A DNA stretch of 64,000 nucleotides, from the NCBI RefSeq assembly GCF_001425405.1, contig NZ_LMQP01000003.1:1104812-1168811 (forward strand), in the 5' to 3' direction. The notes under the pieces were generated by a model that worked only from the letters and a program-made list of their open reading frames with translations, did no database searches and was not told the origin of the DNA. Below are positions 55,936 to 64,000 of this stretch, one piece after another (the first letter of the stretch is position 1; each line of letters opens with the position of its first letter). This stretch comes from Sphingomonas sp. Leaf412 (GTDB taxonomy: Bacteria; Pseudomonadota; Alphaproteobacteria; Sphingomonadales; Sphingomonadaceae). The translations under genes were made by a program, and so were the position numbers.

Positions 55936-57723
55936 ATGGCGATCGGTCTCGACAATGCAGGTTTTTCGGACGCGCTGGTGATCCTGGGCGCGGCGGGGCT
56001 CGTCATCCCCGCCTTCGCGCGGTTCCGGATCAGCCCGGTCATCGGCTTCATCCTGGTGGGCGCATTGGTCGGTCCGGCGGGGCTGGGCTCGCTGATCGGC
56101 CAGTATCCGTGGCTGTATTACATCACCATATCGGACGGGGAATCGATCGCGCCCTTTGCCGAATTCGGCATCGTCCTCCTGCTGTTCTCGATCGGGCTGG
56201 AGCTGAGTTTCCGTCGGCTTTGGACGATGCGCAGCCTGGTGTTCGGGACGGGTGCGGCGGAATTGTTCGGGTCCGCCACGCTCATCGCGATCGCGCTGCA
56301 CTGGATGGGGCAGGACTGGGCCGGGTCCGCGGGGCTGGGGCTGGCGGTGGCGCTATCGTCCACCGCGCTGGTGCTGCCGCTGGTCGGCACGACCAGCCCG
56401 GTCGGGCGCGGGGCTTTCGCGATGCTGCTGTTCGAGGATCTGGCACTGGTGCCGATCATCTTCGCGCTGGGCGCCATGGCGCCGACGGCCACCGACGACG
56501 GCTGGGTCGACCTGGCGGGTACCGCCCTGCGCGGCGGGCTGACCGTCGTCGGCATGTATATCGGCGGACGGCTGGTCCTGCCGCGCCTGTTCGCGCAGGC
56601 GGCGCGGACGAAAAGCCCGGAGCTGTTCCTCGCCGCCTCGCTGCTGGTCGTCATCGTCGCCAGCGTGGCGACGACCGCGGCGGGCCTGTCGCCGATCGTC
56701 GGCGCCCTGCTGGCGGGCCTGCTGATCGCGGAGACGGAGTATCACAGCGAGGTCGAGGTGATGACCGCGCCGTTCAAGGGCCTCGCGCTCGGCGTGTTCC
56801 TGATAACGGTGGGCATGAGCCTGGACCTGCGGCAGATCATCGCCAACTGGCCCGCGCTGCTCGCCGCAGTGGTGGGCGTGGTCAGCGTGAAGGCGATCGT
56901 GACCTACCTGCTGCTGCGCGTGGCGCAGACGCGGGCGGGGACCGCGGCGGAAACCGGGCTGCTGATGGGCAGCCCGTCGGAAACCACCCTGATCGTGCTG
57001 GCGACCGCGGCGCAGGCGCAGCTGATCCTCCCTTCCACCGCCGCCTTCTGGCAGACGGTGACCGCGATCGGGCTGACCATCACGCCGTTGCTGGCGAAGC
57101 TGGGCCGGTTCGTGTCGCGGCGGCTGGAAAGCCAGGAGACGTCGCCGGCGGGGGCGGTGGATCATGAGGACGGATCGCGCGCGGTGGTGTTCGGCTTCGG
57201 CCGCGTCGGGCGGATGGTCGCGGACATGCTGGCACGGCACGACCAGCCCTATGTGGCGGTGGAGGCGGACATCGACGCGGTGACGGAGGCCCGCGCGGCG
57301 GGCTATCATATCGTGTTCGGCGACGTGGCGCGGGCGGAACTGCTGGAACGGCTGGACCTTGCGAAGGCACGCGCGCTCATCATGACGATGGACGATCCGG
57401 TGCTGACGGTACGGCTGGCCAAGCGTATCCGGTCGACCTTTCCCGACCTTGCTATCATCGCGCGCGCGCGCGACCCGGGCCATGCGGCGGAACTGTACCG
57501 CGCGGGCGTGACCGACGCGGTTCCCGAGACGCTGGAAAGCTCGCTGCAACTGTCCGAAGCGGTGCTGGTCGACCTGGGCGTCGCGATGGGACCGGTGATC
57601 GCGTCGATCCACGAGAAGCGCGAGGAATTGCGCAACGAAATCCGCGAGGAGGCGATGATGGCCCGCGAGCCGCGGATCCGCCGGCTGCGGCGCAAGGACG
57701 AGGTCGAAGCGTCGCCGGGCTGA
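55936..57723 (+). CDS. Monovalent cation:proton antiporter-2 (Kef-type) with TrkA-N domain
   Basis: A 595-residue protein: an N-terminal CPA2 transporter of about 12 membrane segments (PVIGFILVGALVGPAGLG, LLFSIGLELSFRRL, LSSTALVLPLVG, GALLAGLLIAETEYHSEVE), then from about residue 410 a TrkA-N/RCK domain (VVFGFGRVGRMVADML, ADIDAVTEARAAGYHIVFGDVARAELL). It moves K+ or Na+ out against protons, gated by nucleotide or glutathione-type ligands. No KefF/KefG ancillary gene is adjacent. It starts 36 bases after the previous stop. Confidence 0.93.
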   Translation: MAIGLDNAGFSDALVILGAAGLVIPAFARFRISPVIGFILVGALVGPAGLGSLIGQYPWLYYITISDGESIAPFAEFGIVLLLFSIGLELSFRRLWTMRSLVFGTGAAELFGSATLIAIALHWMGQDWAGSAGLGLAVALSSTALVLPLVGTTSPVGRGAFAMLLFEDLALVPIIFALGAMAPTATDDGWVDLAGTALRGGLTVVGMYIGGRLVLPRLFAQAARTKSPELFLAASLLVVIVASVATTAAGLSPIVGALLAGLLIAETEYHSEVEVMTAPFKGLALGVFLITVGMSLDLRQIIANWPALLAAVVGVVSVKAIVTYLLLRVAQTRAGTAAETGLLMGSPSETTLIVLATAAQAQLILPSTAAFWQTVTAIGLTITPLLAKLGRFVSRRLESQETSPAGAVDHEDGSRAVVFGFGRVGRMVADMLARHDQPYVAVEADIDAVTEARAAGYHIVFGDVARAELLERLDLAKARALIMTMDDPVLTVRLAKRIRSTFPDLAIIARARDPGHAAELYRAGVTDAVPETLESSLQLSEAVLVDLGVAMGPVIASIHEKREELRNEIREEAMMAREPRIRRLRRKDEVEASPG

Positions 57724-57930
57724 CATGGTCTGTCGCAAAAGCGCCCGACGCGCGTTGTAGGTCGGATCGTTCAGCTCCGTTGATCCTGGGGAGCCGTAGA
57801 GCGAAGTCGAACCGGCGTGTCGAACGATACGCCCGGCCCCGGTCCCTCGGGACGGGTCGTCGGCTGCGCCCGGCATTACCGCAGGACGAGCGGTGGTTGC
57901 ACGTACATGATCTCACCAGGCTTCAGGGCG

Positions 57931-59094
57931 ATGGAAATGAACCGAACCGACCCCGATCTGCGCGTCGCGTTGTTCAGCGGCAATTACAACTATACCCGCG
58001 ACGGCGCGAACCAGGCGCAGAATCGCCTCGTCGGATCCCTGCTGGACGCGGGAGTTCCGGTACGCGTCTATTCGCCGACCGCGCCGATCCCGGCGTTCGA
58101 ATCGCGCGGCGACGTGGTGGACGTACCCTCGGTCCCCTTCCCCGGCGGGAGGGGCGAGTATCGGCTGGGGCGCGGGCTGCCGGCGCGGCCGCGGCGCGAC
58201 CTCGAACGCTTCGCCCCGACGCTGGTGCATGTGTCGTCGCCCGAATTCACCGGCCACGCGGCGACCACCTGGGCGCGCGCGAACGGCGTTCCGGTCGTGG
58301 CCGCCGTGCACACGCGGTTCGAGACGTACTTCCAATATTACGGCCTGAAGCTGATCCAGCCGGGGATCCGCGCCATCCTTCGCCGCTTCTACGACCGTGC
58401 GGACCGAGTCGTCGTGCCGACCGCATCGGTGGCGGAGACGATCCGGGAACTGGGGGTGGCGACGCCGATCTCGCTCTGGCCCCGCGGGGTGAATCACGAT
58501 CGCTTCCGTCCCCAGGTGCGCAGTCCGGAATGGCGGCGGTCGCTGGGTATCGCGGATGACGAGGTCGCGGTGGGCTTCCTCGGGCGGCTGGTGCTGGAAA
58601 AGGGGCTGGGCATCTTCGCCGAGGTGGTCGAGACGCTGCGCGCGCGGGGAGTGAAGCATCGCGTGCTGGTGATCGGCAAGGGGCCGGCGCAGGAATGGTT
58701 CGCGAAGCAGACGCCCGACGCCGCCTTCGCCGGCTTCCAGAGCGGCGACGACCTGGGCCGCGCGGTCGCCAGCATGGACGTCCTGTTCAATCCCAGCGTC
58801 ACCGAAACCTGGGGTCAGGTGACGTCGGAGGCGATGGCCGCGGGTGTCCCCGTCGTCGCGGCGCGCGCGACGGGGGCGGTCGACCTGCTGACGGACGCGG
58901 TCACCGGCTTCCTGGTGTCGCCGACCGACGTGTCGGGCTATGCCGATGCGATCGCGCGGCTGGCCGCCGACCCCGGCCTGCGCGCGCGCATGGGCGCGGC
59001 GGCGCATGCGAAGGCGGCGTCCTTCCGCTGGGACACTGCCAACGCCGCCGTGCTGACCGCCTATCGCGAGGTGCTGGCGTCGCGCCAGTCGTAG
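57931..59094 (+). CDS. Glycosyltransferase, GT4 family
   Basis: A 387-residue GT-B enzyme. N-terminal DLRVALFSGNYNYTRDGANQAQNRLVGSLLDAG, HVSSPEFTGHAATTWAR and AAVHTRFETYFQYYG; C-terminal VGFLGRLVLEKGLGIF, NPSVTETWGQVTSEAMAAGVPVV containing the EX7E motif, and AVDLLTDAVTGFLV. It resembles MgtA/SqdX-like alpha-mannosyl or sulfoquinovosyl transferases, so it may build a glycolipid (in this genus, glycosphingolipid or similar); the acceptor is not established. The start is uncertain; a degenerate palindromic repeat half lies upstream. Confidence 0.88.
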   Translation: MEMNRTDPDLRVALFSGNYNYTRDGANQAQNRLVGSLLDAGVPVRVYSPTAPIPAFESRGDVVDVPSVPFPGGRGEYRLGRGLPARPRRDLERFAPTLVHVSSPEFTGHAATTWARANGVPVVAAVHTRFETYFQYYGLKLIQPGIRAILRRFYDRADRVVVPTASVAETIRELGVATPISLWPRGVNHDRFRPQVRSPEWRRSLGIADDEVAVGFLGRLVLEKGLGIFAEVVETLRARGVKHRVLVIGKGPAQEWFAKQTPDAAFAGFQSGDDLGRAVASMDVLFNPSVTETWGQVTSEAMAAGVPVVAARATGAVDLLTDAVTGFLVSPTDVSGYADAIARLAADPGLRARMGAAAHAKAASFRWDTANAAVLTAYREVLASRQS

Positions 59095-59363
59095 GTCAGC
59101 GGTCCTTCGCGATGCGCGAAGCGGTCCAGATGCTCCGCCACGACCTGACGCATCCGCGCGGGATCGCCGTCGTCGGGAACAGTCAGCGACAGGTCGAGCG
59201 TCTCGCGATCGGCGCGCATCGCGAGATGCGCGCCGTTGGGGAAGGCGATCGTGCCTTCCTCCGGCGAGAAGGTCACCTCCATCTTGTGCGACCAATGTTT
59301 GGCGAGCTGCTGGAGATAGCGGCTGGCCGATGCGGTCGGCACGCGGGCTACGGACACGCTCAC
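59061..59363 (-). CDS. DUF2218 domain-containing protein
   Basis: A 100-residue DUF2218 protein: ARVPTASASRYLQQLAKHWSHKMEVTF, EGTIAFPNGAHLAMRADRETLDLSL, and a helix with MRQVVAEHLDRFAHREGPLTYDW. Function is unknown; homologues are often next to PadR regulators or iron-uptake genes. The GTG start overlaps the upstream PadR stop (GTGA), and its 3' end overlaps the convergent glycosyltransferase gene by 34 bases. Confidence 0.9.
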   Translation of the reverse strand: MSVSVARVPTASASRYLQQLAKHWSHKMEVTFSPEEGTIAFPNGAHLAMRADRETLDLSLTVPDDGDPARMRQVVAEHLDRFAHREGPLTYDWRDASTSR

Positions 59364-59935
59364 GGCAGGCGCTCGATCTTCTGCGCGACCTCGTCGATCA
59401 GCGCGGCGATATCGTGCAGCGTATCGTCGCTGAACTCGCCCTTCTCCAACCGCTGCCCCAGCGCGACCCGGAGGTTGCCCATCGCGCGGCGGATCGGCGC
59501 CTTGTCGCCGCGGCCGTGGCGTTCGCCGACCGAGCGCAGGCGCGCGATCAGCGCCTCCACCTGCTCGCGATTCTCCTCCAGGTGCATCGCGCCCTCGGGC
59601 GTGACCTCGAACCGCTTGCGCGCGTCGCCGGTGGCCTGTTCGGTCGTCAGCCCCATCTCGCCGAGCATCGTCAGCGTGGGATAGACCGTGCCGGGACTGG
59701 GGGCATAGGCGCCGCCGGTCAGCTCCTCGACCGCCTTGATGAGTTCGTAGCCATGGCGCGGCTCGTCCGCGATCAGCTTCAGCAGGACGAGGCGCAGTTC
59801 GCCGCCGTCGAACATCCGCCGCCCGCGCCCCCCGCCGCGCGAACCCTGCGGTCGGTCGAAGCTCCATTCGACGTTGGACGGGCCCCAGGAGCGGCTGCCG
59901 CGCGTGGCGCAGCGGTTGTGGTGGTGATGAAACAT
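59360..59935 (-). CDS. PadR-family regulator with histidine-rich N-terminus
   Basis: A 191-residue regulator. It starts MFHHHHNRCATRGSRSW, a metal-binding-like cluster, then a glycine/arginine linker (RGGGRGRRMFDGGELRLVLLKLIADEPRHGYELIKAVEELTGGAY), the winged helix with PGTVYPTLTMLGEMGL, and a C-terminal helical dimerisation part (ALIARLRSVGER). The H4-x2-C start suggests a metal-responsive switch. An AAAAGAGAA is 4 bases upstream. It is coupled to DUF2218 by GTGA. An ATG six residues earlier is an alternative start. Confidence 0.88.
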   Translation of the reverse strand: MFHHHHNRCATRGSRSWGPSNVEWSFDRPQGSRGGGRGRRMFDGGELRLVLLKLIADEPRHGYELIKAVEELTGGAYAPSPGTVYPTLTMLGEMGLTTEQATGDARKRFEVTPEGAMHLEENREQVEALIARLRSVGERHGRGDKAPIRRAMGNLRVALGQRLEKGEFSDDTLHDIAALIDEVAQKIERLP

Positions 59936-60005
59936 GCGATTCTCTTTTCGCATCGTGATGCACCTAAGATATATCGTCGGCATTCGTTTGCAAGGCCGCA
60001 ATTTG

Positions 60006-60055
60006 TGCCTCCGCGAAGGCGGAGGCCCAGACTGGGTTCCCGCCTTCGCGGGAAC
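60006..60055. repeat. Family-C repeat, copy 3
   Basis: CCTCCGCGAAGGCGGAGG-CCCAG-AC-TGGG-TTCCCGCCTTCGCGGGAA: two palindromes and a CCCAG/CTGGG pair, the compact form of the family. It lies between the PadR gene and rarA, ending about 50 bases before the latter. Confidence 0.85.
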
Positions 60056-60106
60056 ACAAAGGATGCGCGGGGTGACGATCGCATCCGCCCACCCTATCTC
60101 CCGGAA

Positions 60107-61417
60107 ATGGCCGACCTGTTCGCGGGCATCGAACCCGCGCCCTCCCCCGCCGCACCCGCCGAGGATGCGCCGCTCGCCGATCGTCTGCGGCCCGCAACGC
60201 TGACCGAGGTCGTGGGGCAGGAGCATCTGACCGGGCCGGATGGCACCATCGGCCGGATGGTCGCGGCGGGGCGGCTGTCGTCGATGATACTGTGGGGACC
60301 GCCGGGGACGGGCAAGACGACGATCGCGCGGCTGCTGGCGGATGCGGTCGATCTGCGCTTCACCGCGATCTCCGCGGTGTTCTCCGGCGTCGCGGACCTG
60401 AAGAAGGCGTTCGCGGAGGCGCGCGACCATGCGAAGACCGGCAAGCGGACGTTGCTGTTCGTGGACGAGATCCACCGCTTCAACCGCGCGCAGCAGGACG
60501 GCTTCCTGCCGTATGTCGAGGACGGCACGGTCACGCTGGTCGGCGCGACGACGGAGAATCCGTCGTTCGAGCTGAACGCCGCGCTGTTGAGCCGGGCGCA
60601 GGTGCTGATCCTCCAGCGGCTGGACCGCGATGCGCTGGAGCAGTTGATCGCACGAGCGGAGGCGGTGGAGGCGCGTCCCCTGCCCCTCACCCCGCCCGCG
60701 CGCGATGCGCTGGTCGCGAGTGCGGACGGCGACGGGCGGTTCCTGCTGAACCAGGTGGAGACGTTGTTCTCGGTCGACATCGCCGCGCCGCTGGAGCCCG
60801 CGGAACTGTCGTCCTTCCTGCAACGCCGCGTCGCGGTGTACGACAAGGATCGGGAGGGGCATTACAACCTCATCAGCGCGCTCCACAAATCGATCCGAGG
60901 GTCCGATCCGCAGGCCGCTCTCTATTATCTCGCCCGGATGCTCACCGCGGGGGAGGAACCGCTGTACCTGCTCCGCCGCCTGACGCGCGCCGCGGTGGAG
61001 GATATCGGGCTGGCCGATCCGCAGGCGCTGGTCCAGTGCATCGCGGCGAAGGATACCTACGACTTCCTCGGCTCGCCGGAGGGGGAACTGGCGATCGTGC
61101 AGGCGTGCCTGTACCTCGCCACCGCGCCCAAATCGAACGCGACCTACATGGCGCAGAAGAAGGCGTGGCGATCGGCGAAGGAGACTGGTTCGCTGATGCC
61201 CCCCGCCAACATCCTGAACGCGCCGACGAAGCTGATGAAGCAGATCGGCTATGGCGCAGGCTACGAATACGATCACGATGCGGAGGGCGGCTTTTCGGGC
61301 GCGAACTACTGGCCCGACGAACTGCCGCCGCAGGTCTATTACGAACCGACGGAGCGCGGGTTCGAGAAGCGCTTGGCCGAGCGGCTGGCCTATTGGGACG
61401 AGCGGCGTGGCCGCTGA
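60107..61417 (+). CDS. rarA: Replication-associated recombination protein RarA (MgsA)
   Basis: A 436-residue AAA+ ATPase: DRLRPATLTEVVGQEHL, Walker A GPPGTGKTTIARLL, Walker B LLFVDEIHRFNRAQQDGFLPYVEDG, TLVGATTENPSFE, and the C-terminal tetramerisation region with TPTKLMKQIGYGAGYEYDHDAEGGFSGANYWP. It acts at stalled replication forks and in recombination. The length is normal. The next gene begins 45 bases after its stop. Confidence 0.95.
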   Translation: MADLFAGIEPAPSPAAPAEDAPLADRLRPATLTEVVGQEHLTGPDGTIGRMVAAGRLSSMILWGPPGTGKTTIARLLADAVDLRFTAISAVFSGVADLKKAFAEARDHAKTGKRTLLFVDEIHRFNRAQQDGFLPYVEDGTVTLVGATTENPSFELNAALLSRAQVLILQRLDRDALEQLIARAEAVEARPLPLTPPARDALVASADGDGRFLLNQVETLFSVDIAAPLEPAELSSFLQRRVAVYDKDREGHYNLISALHKSIRGSDPQAALYYLARMLTAGEEPLYLLRRLTRAAVEDIGLADPQALVQCIAAKDTYDFLGSPEGELAIVQACLYLATAPKSNATYMAQKKAWRSAKETGSLMPPANILNAPTKLMKQIGYGAGYEYDHDAEGGFSGANYWPDELPPQVYYEPTERGFEKRLAERLAYWDERRGR

Positions 61418-61462
61418 TCGCGGACGCGACGACGGTAGTGCGCGGGGCGCGCGGGATCGTCG

Positions 61463-62335
61463 GTGATCGCCGCAGACCGGCTCCGTCATTTCGCCGCCGT
61501 CGACTGGTCGGGCGCGGTGGGGCAGCGACAACGCGGCATTGCGGTGGCGATTTGCGGCACCGATGGCGCGCCGGCGCTGGTGCGGCCGGGGCATGTGTGG
61601 TCGCGCGCCGAGGTCCTCGACTGGCTGAACGACGGACTGCCGGTCGATACGCTGGTCGGACTGGACCTGGGGATCGCCCTGCCGTTCGTCGATCGCGCCG
61701 CCTATTTTCCCGGCTGGACCGAAAGTCCGCCGGACGCGCGTGCGTTGTGGGCGCTGGTCGATCGCCTGTGCGCGGACGACGCGGATCTTTCGGCGGGCAG
61801 CTTCGTCGCGCACGAACAGGCGTCCCGCCATTTCCGGCGGCACGGCGGACGCGTCGGGGACCTGTTCCAGCCCGGGCGCGGACGATTGCGCGCGACCGAA
61901 CACGCGCAGGCGGCAGCGGGACTGAACCCCTGTTCCAACCTCAACCTCGTCGGCGCGGCGCAGGTCGGCAAGTCCAGCCTGACCGGGATGCGCGTGCTGC
62001 ACCGCTTGCCGCGCACCGTCGCGATCTGGCCCTTCGACCCGGTGCCCGCGGCGGGACCGGTGGTGGTGGAAATCTACACTGCGCTGGCCGCGATCGCCGC
62101 GGGACGACGCAAGGGCCGGGCGAAGATGCGGACCGCCGCCGACCTCGATACCGCGCTGATCGCGATCGGCAGCCCGCCTTCGGACCTGGCCGACCCCGTC
62201 AGCGACCATCAGTGCGACGCCCTGCTGACGGCGGCATGGTTGCGCACCGTCGCCCACGATCCGCGATCGTGGCGACCGGCGGGCATGACCCGGGAAGTGG
62301 CCGCGACCGAAGGCTGGACCTTCGGCGTCGGTTGA
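61463..62335 (+). CDS. Putative RNase H-fold protein (DUF429-like)
   Basis: A 290-residue protein starting with GTG. The N-terminal FAAVDWSGAVGQRQRGIAVA strand-turn with an early aspartate, LVGLDLGIALPF with a second aspartate, and the C-terminal SDHQCDALLTAAWL with a third match the RNase H-like/DUF429 pattern, a predicted nuclease fold. A long middle insert (residues 90-180) has FVAHEQASRHFRRHGG and NPCSNLNLVGAAQVGKSSL. Function is unknown. It is in the same direction as rarA and possibly co-transcribed. Confidence 0.72.
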   Translation: MIAADRLRHFAAVDWSGAVGQRQRGIAVAICGTDGAPALVRPGHVWSRAEVLDWLNDGLPVDTLVGLDLGIALPFVDRAAYFPGWTESPPDARALWALVDRLCADDADLSAGSFVAHEQASRHFRRHGGRVGDLFQPGRGRLRATEHAQAAAGLNPCSNLNLVGAAQVGKSSLTGMRVLHRLPRTVAIWPFDPVPAAGPVVVEIYTALAAIAAGRRKGRAKMRTAADLDTALIAIGSPPSDLADPVSDHQCDALLTAAWLRTVAHDPRSWRPAGMTREVAATEGWTFGVG

Positions 62336-62357
62336 CGCATGGGAGCGCGCGCGGATG

Positions 62358-62433
62358 GCCGGTTTAGCTCAGCTGGTAGAGCAGCGGTTTTGTAAACCGA
62401 AGGTCGCGGGTTCGATTCCTGCAACCGGCACCA
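62358..62433 (+). tRNA. tRNA-Thr (anticodon TGT)
   Basis: A 76-nt cloverleaf with encoded CCA. Acceptor GCCGGTT pairs with AACCGGC; D-arm GCTCAGCTGGTAGAGC; anticodon loop TTTGTAA gives UGU, decoding ACA; T-arm with GTTCGATTC. Confidence 0.95.
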
Positions 62434-62568
62434 CGCCCGACATGGTCGCGATTGCCCGTTATGGCACGTTTCGTTCGAAAATGGACAGACGCGCCGTTGC
62501 GACCGCCGTTCATCTCGCGGAAAGGATCGTCCGGCCGGTACCTCTACCGGCGCTTTGGGGGTCATGAC

Positions 62569-63219
62569 ATGTTCACGAACAAGCTGGCGATCGCCGCCGC
62601 GACGCTGCTGTTTTCCGCTGCCGGTGCCACCGGCGCGTCGGCCGCCACGCTCACGACGCCGCTCGCCGGCGGTAACGGCCAGAGCGGTATCATGTTCGAC
62701 GTGACCGTGGGCAGCGCGGCGCTGACGCTGCAATCGCTCGGCATCAACGTCCAGAGTGGGACGTACACGTTCGAATTCTACACGATCGACGGTGGCATCG
62801 GGGCCAACACCTCGAACGCGTCGGCGTGGACCCTGCGCAACACGCTGTCGAACGTCATCGGCGCCGGGGCGGGCAATCTGACCGGCCTAGACATCAGCGA
62901 TTTCGGCGTGGCCGCCGGATCGACGATCGGCCTGTACATCACCACCACGGGCCCCACCGACTTGGAATATACGAACGGCACCGCGGTCGGCGATGTCGTG
63001 GCGAGCGACGGGGCGCTGTCGATCCTGACCGGTTACGGCAAGGCGTATCCGTTCGCCGCGACCTTCTCGCCGCGCAACTTCAACGGCTCGATCACCTACG
63101 CCCTGGCAGGCGGCGTGCCGGAGCCGACGACGTGGGCGCTGATGATCCTGGGCATGGGCGCCGTCGGTGGGGCGATGCGTCGGCGCAGTGCGGTCGCGAC
63201 GCGGATCGCCGCGGCCTGA
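62569..63219 (+). CDS. PEPxxWA-CTERM sorting domain-containing protein
   Basis: A 216-residue surface protein: signal peptide (MFTNKLAIAAATLLFSAAGATGASA), a beta-rich middle low in charge and high in G, T and S (MFDVTVGSAALTLQSLGINVQSG), then GVPEPTTWALMILGMGAVGGAMRRR, the PEP motif, helix and arginine cluster. It is probably an exosortase/rhombosortase-like substrate. No enzyme motif is visible; a role in surface matrix or adhesion is speculative. It lies 135 bases after tRNA-Thr and ends at a terminator. Confidence 0.88.
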   Translation: MFTNKLAIAAATLLFSAAGATGASAATLTTPLAGGNGQSGIMFDVTVGSAALTLQSLGINVQSGTYTFEFYTIDGGIGANTSNASAWTLRNTLSNVIGAGAGNLTGLDISDFGVAAGSTIGLYITTTGPTDLEYTNGTAVGDVVASDGALSILTGYGKAYPFAATFSPRNFNGSITYALAGGVPEPTTWALMILGMGAVGGAMRRRSAVATRIAAA

Positions 63220-63235
63220 TCGGATCGACGACGGA

Positions 63236-63269
63236 GCGCCGCCGATCGAAAGGTCGGCGGCGTCTTCCT
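63236..63269 (+). terminator. Terminator after the PEP-CTERM gene
   Basis: GCGCCGCCGATC, GAAA loop, GGTCGGCGGCG, then TCTTCCT. A stable hairpin with a weak U-run, located between convergent stops. Confidence 0.75.
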
Positions 63270-63304
63270 GTCACGGCGTGGGCGATGGCCCGGCCCGGTC
63301 GGTG

Positions 63305-63979
63305 TCAGAGCGTGGCGGCGATGGCCCGCGCGGCGGCATCCGGATCGTCGGCCCGGGTGATCGGGCGACCGACCACCAGGATCGAGGCGCCGTCGTCCAG
63401 CGCCTGCCGCGGGGTAACCACGCGTTTCTGATCGCCCGCGGCGCCGTCCGCGGGGCGCACACCGGGAACGACGAAATAGCCCTTCGGCCAGATGCCGTGC
63501 GCGGCCTTCACCTCCGCACCGGAACACACGATCCCGTCCAGTCCCGATTCGCGGGCAAGATCGGCGAGCCGCAGGACATGGTCGTGCGCGCTACCCGTCA
63601 CGCCCGTCGCGGCCAGGTCCGCCTCGTCCAGGCTGGTCAGCATGGTCACCGCCACGACTTTCGTATCGGGATGCGCCGCGGCCTTCGCATCCTCCAGCAT
63701 CGCGCGGCCGCCGCTGGCATGGACCGTCAGGATCGCGGGCGCCAGCGGCGCCAGCGCCTGGACCGCCTTCGCCACGGTATTGGGAATGTCGTGGAGTTTC
63801 AGGTCCAGGAACACGGGCAGGCCCAGTTCCTCCATCGCCCGGATCCCGGCGGGGCCGTTGGCGGCGAAGAATTCCAGTCCCAGCTTCACGCCGCCGACAT
63901 GATGGCGGACCCTGGTCGCGAGAGTTCGCGCACGATCCAGATCGGGCGTATCGAGGGCGACGAAGATGCGGTTCGACAT
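63305..63979 (-). CDS. pyrF: Orotidine 5'-phosphate decarboxylase
   Basis: A 224-residue OMP decarboxylase, the last step of UMP synthesis: FVALDTPDLDRARTLATRV at the start, the catalytic DLKLHDIPNT, HASGGRAML, and the C-terminal PGVRPADGAAGDQKRVVTPRQAL and ILVVGRPIT phosphate loop. The length is normal. It begins close to the right end of the window, so its upstream context is not seen. Confidence 0.96.
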   Translation of the reverse strand: MSNRIFVALDTPDLDRARTLATRVRHHVGGVKLGLEFFAANGPAGIRAMEELGLPVFLDLKLHDIPNTVAKAVQALAPLAPAILTVHASGGRAMLEDAKAAAHPDTKVVAVTMLTSLDEADLAATGVTGSAHDHVLRLADLARESGLDGIVCSGAEVKAAHGIWPKGYFVVPGVRPADGAAGDQKRVVTPRQALDDGASILVVGRPITRADDPDAAARAIAATL

Positions 63980-64000
63980 CAGGCGACTCCCGGCGGCACG

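Noticed and set aside
57724..57930. A start further upstream for the glycosyltransferase
   Set aside because: The upstream residues are low-complexity and partly derived from a degenerate repeat; homologue-like sequence begins near DLRVALFSG.
60094..62257. Long minus-strand frame joined to the PadR gene
   Set aside because: Only the last 191 residues are PadR; the rest is antisense to rarA and the DUF429-like gene.
1..64000. CRISPR array, prophage, integrative element or insertion sequence
   Set aside because: No regularly spaced direct repeats, no integrase or transposase, and both tRNAs have no adjacent integrase or repeated tRNA end.

Overview
The window is a high-GC chromosomal segment of an alphaproteobacterium, most likely Sphingomonas or a close relative in Sphingomonadaceae. 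This rests on gene content read from sequence: a pdhA-pdhB pair with a lipoyl domain on E1 beta, PEPxxWA-CTERM proteins, a large TonB-dependent receptor, a bamA-ompH-fabZ run with no lpxD, and abundant short palindromic repeats. I see no integrase, transposase, plasmid or phage module and no CRISPR array. Coding density is high and many neighbours overlap by one to four bases.

Layout. About 0-5 kb: a DUF486 membrane protein, then both subunits of an acyl-CoA carboxylase of the methylcrotonyl-CoA type (leucine/isovalerate breakdown). The subunits are separated by a small DUF559 nuclease-fold gene enclosed by inverted repeats and by an NTF2-like secreted protein. About 5-9 kb: DUF488, a membrane protein, trmFO, an EF-hand protein and a squalene/phytoene-synthase-like protein. 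About 9-12.5 kb: an orphan tadG-tadE-tadE cluster. About 12.5-19 kb: pyruvate dehydrogenase E1, an MFS exporter coupled to cysK, and a SleB-type wall hydrolase. About 19-25 kb: an acyl-CoA dehydrogenase with its MerR regulator, hisI with a lipoprotein, purF and an SDR.

About 25-30 kb: a minus-strand group folE, folM-like, folB, phr, cfa (pterin/folate, photolyase, membrane cyclopropanation). About 30-34 kb: the TonB receptor, two tiny proteins with chromatin-like folds (DUF2945 and SWIB), tRNA-Arg and the 4.5S SRP RNA. About 34-38 kb: two tandem cysteine desulfurases with a 2Fe-2S ferredoxin, an alpha/beta hydrolase and rpmE. About 38-49 kb: the long minus-strand block rpsB-tsf-pyrH-frr-uppS-cdsA-dxr-rseP-bamA-ompH-fabZ, joining translation, isoprenoid, phospholipid and outer-membrane biogenesis. 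About 49-64 kb: psd-pssA, a GDSL esterase, icd, a frameshifted TIGR02594-like peptidase gene, two PadR regulators, a Kef-type antiporter, a glycosyltransferase, rarA, tRNA-Thr, a PEP-CTERM protein and pyrF.

The most unusual signal is the repeats. The DUF559 gene is bounded by inverted copies of one palindromic repeat, and the whole 446-bp unit reads in frame from a GTG overlapping the liuB stop codon to a stop one base past the second repeat. Independently, a 132-bp (44-codon) inverted-repeat element lies in frame inside the 5' end of uppS with no usual start codon downstream of it, so it is probably translated as an N-terminal extension of an essential enzyme. Two other palindrome families sit mainly between convergent genes. 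Together these suggest active palindromic elements, one of which carries its own nuclease-fold gene.
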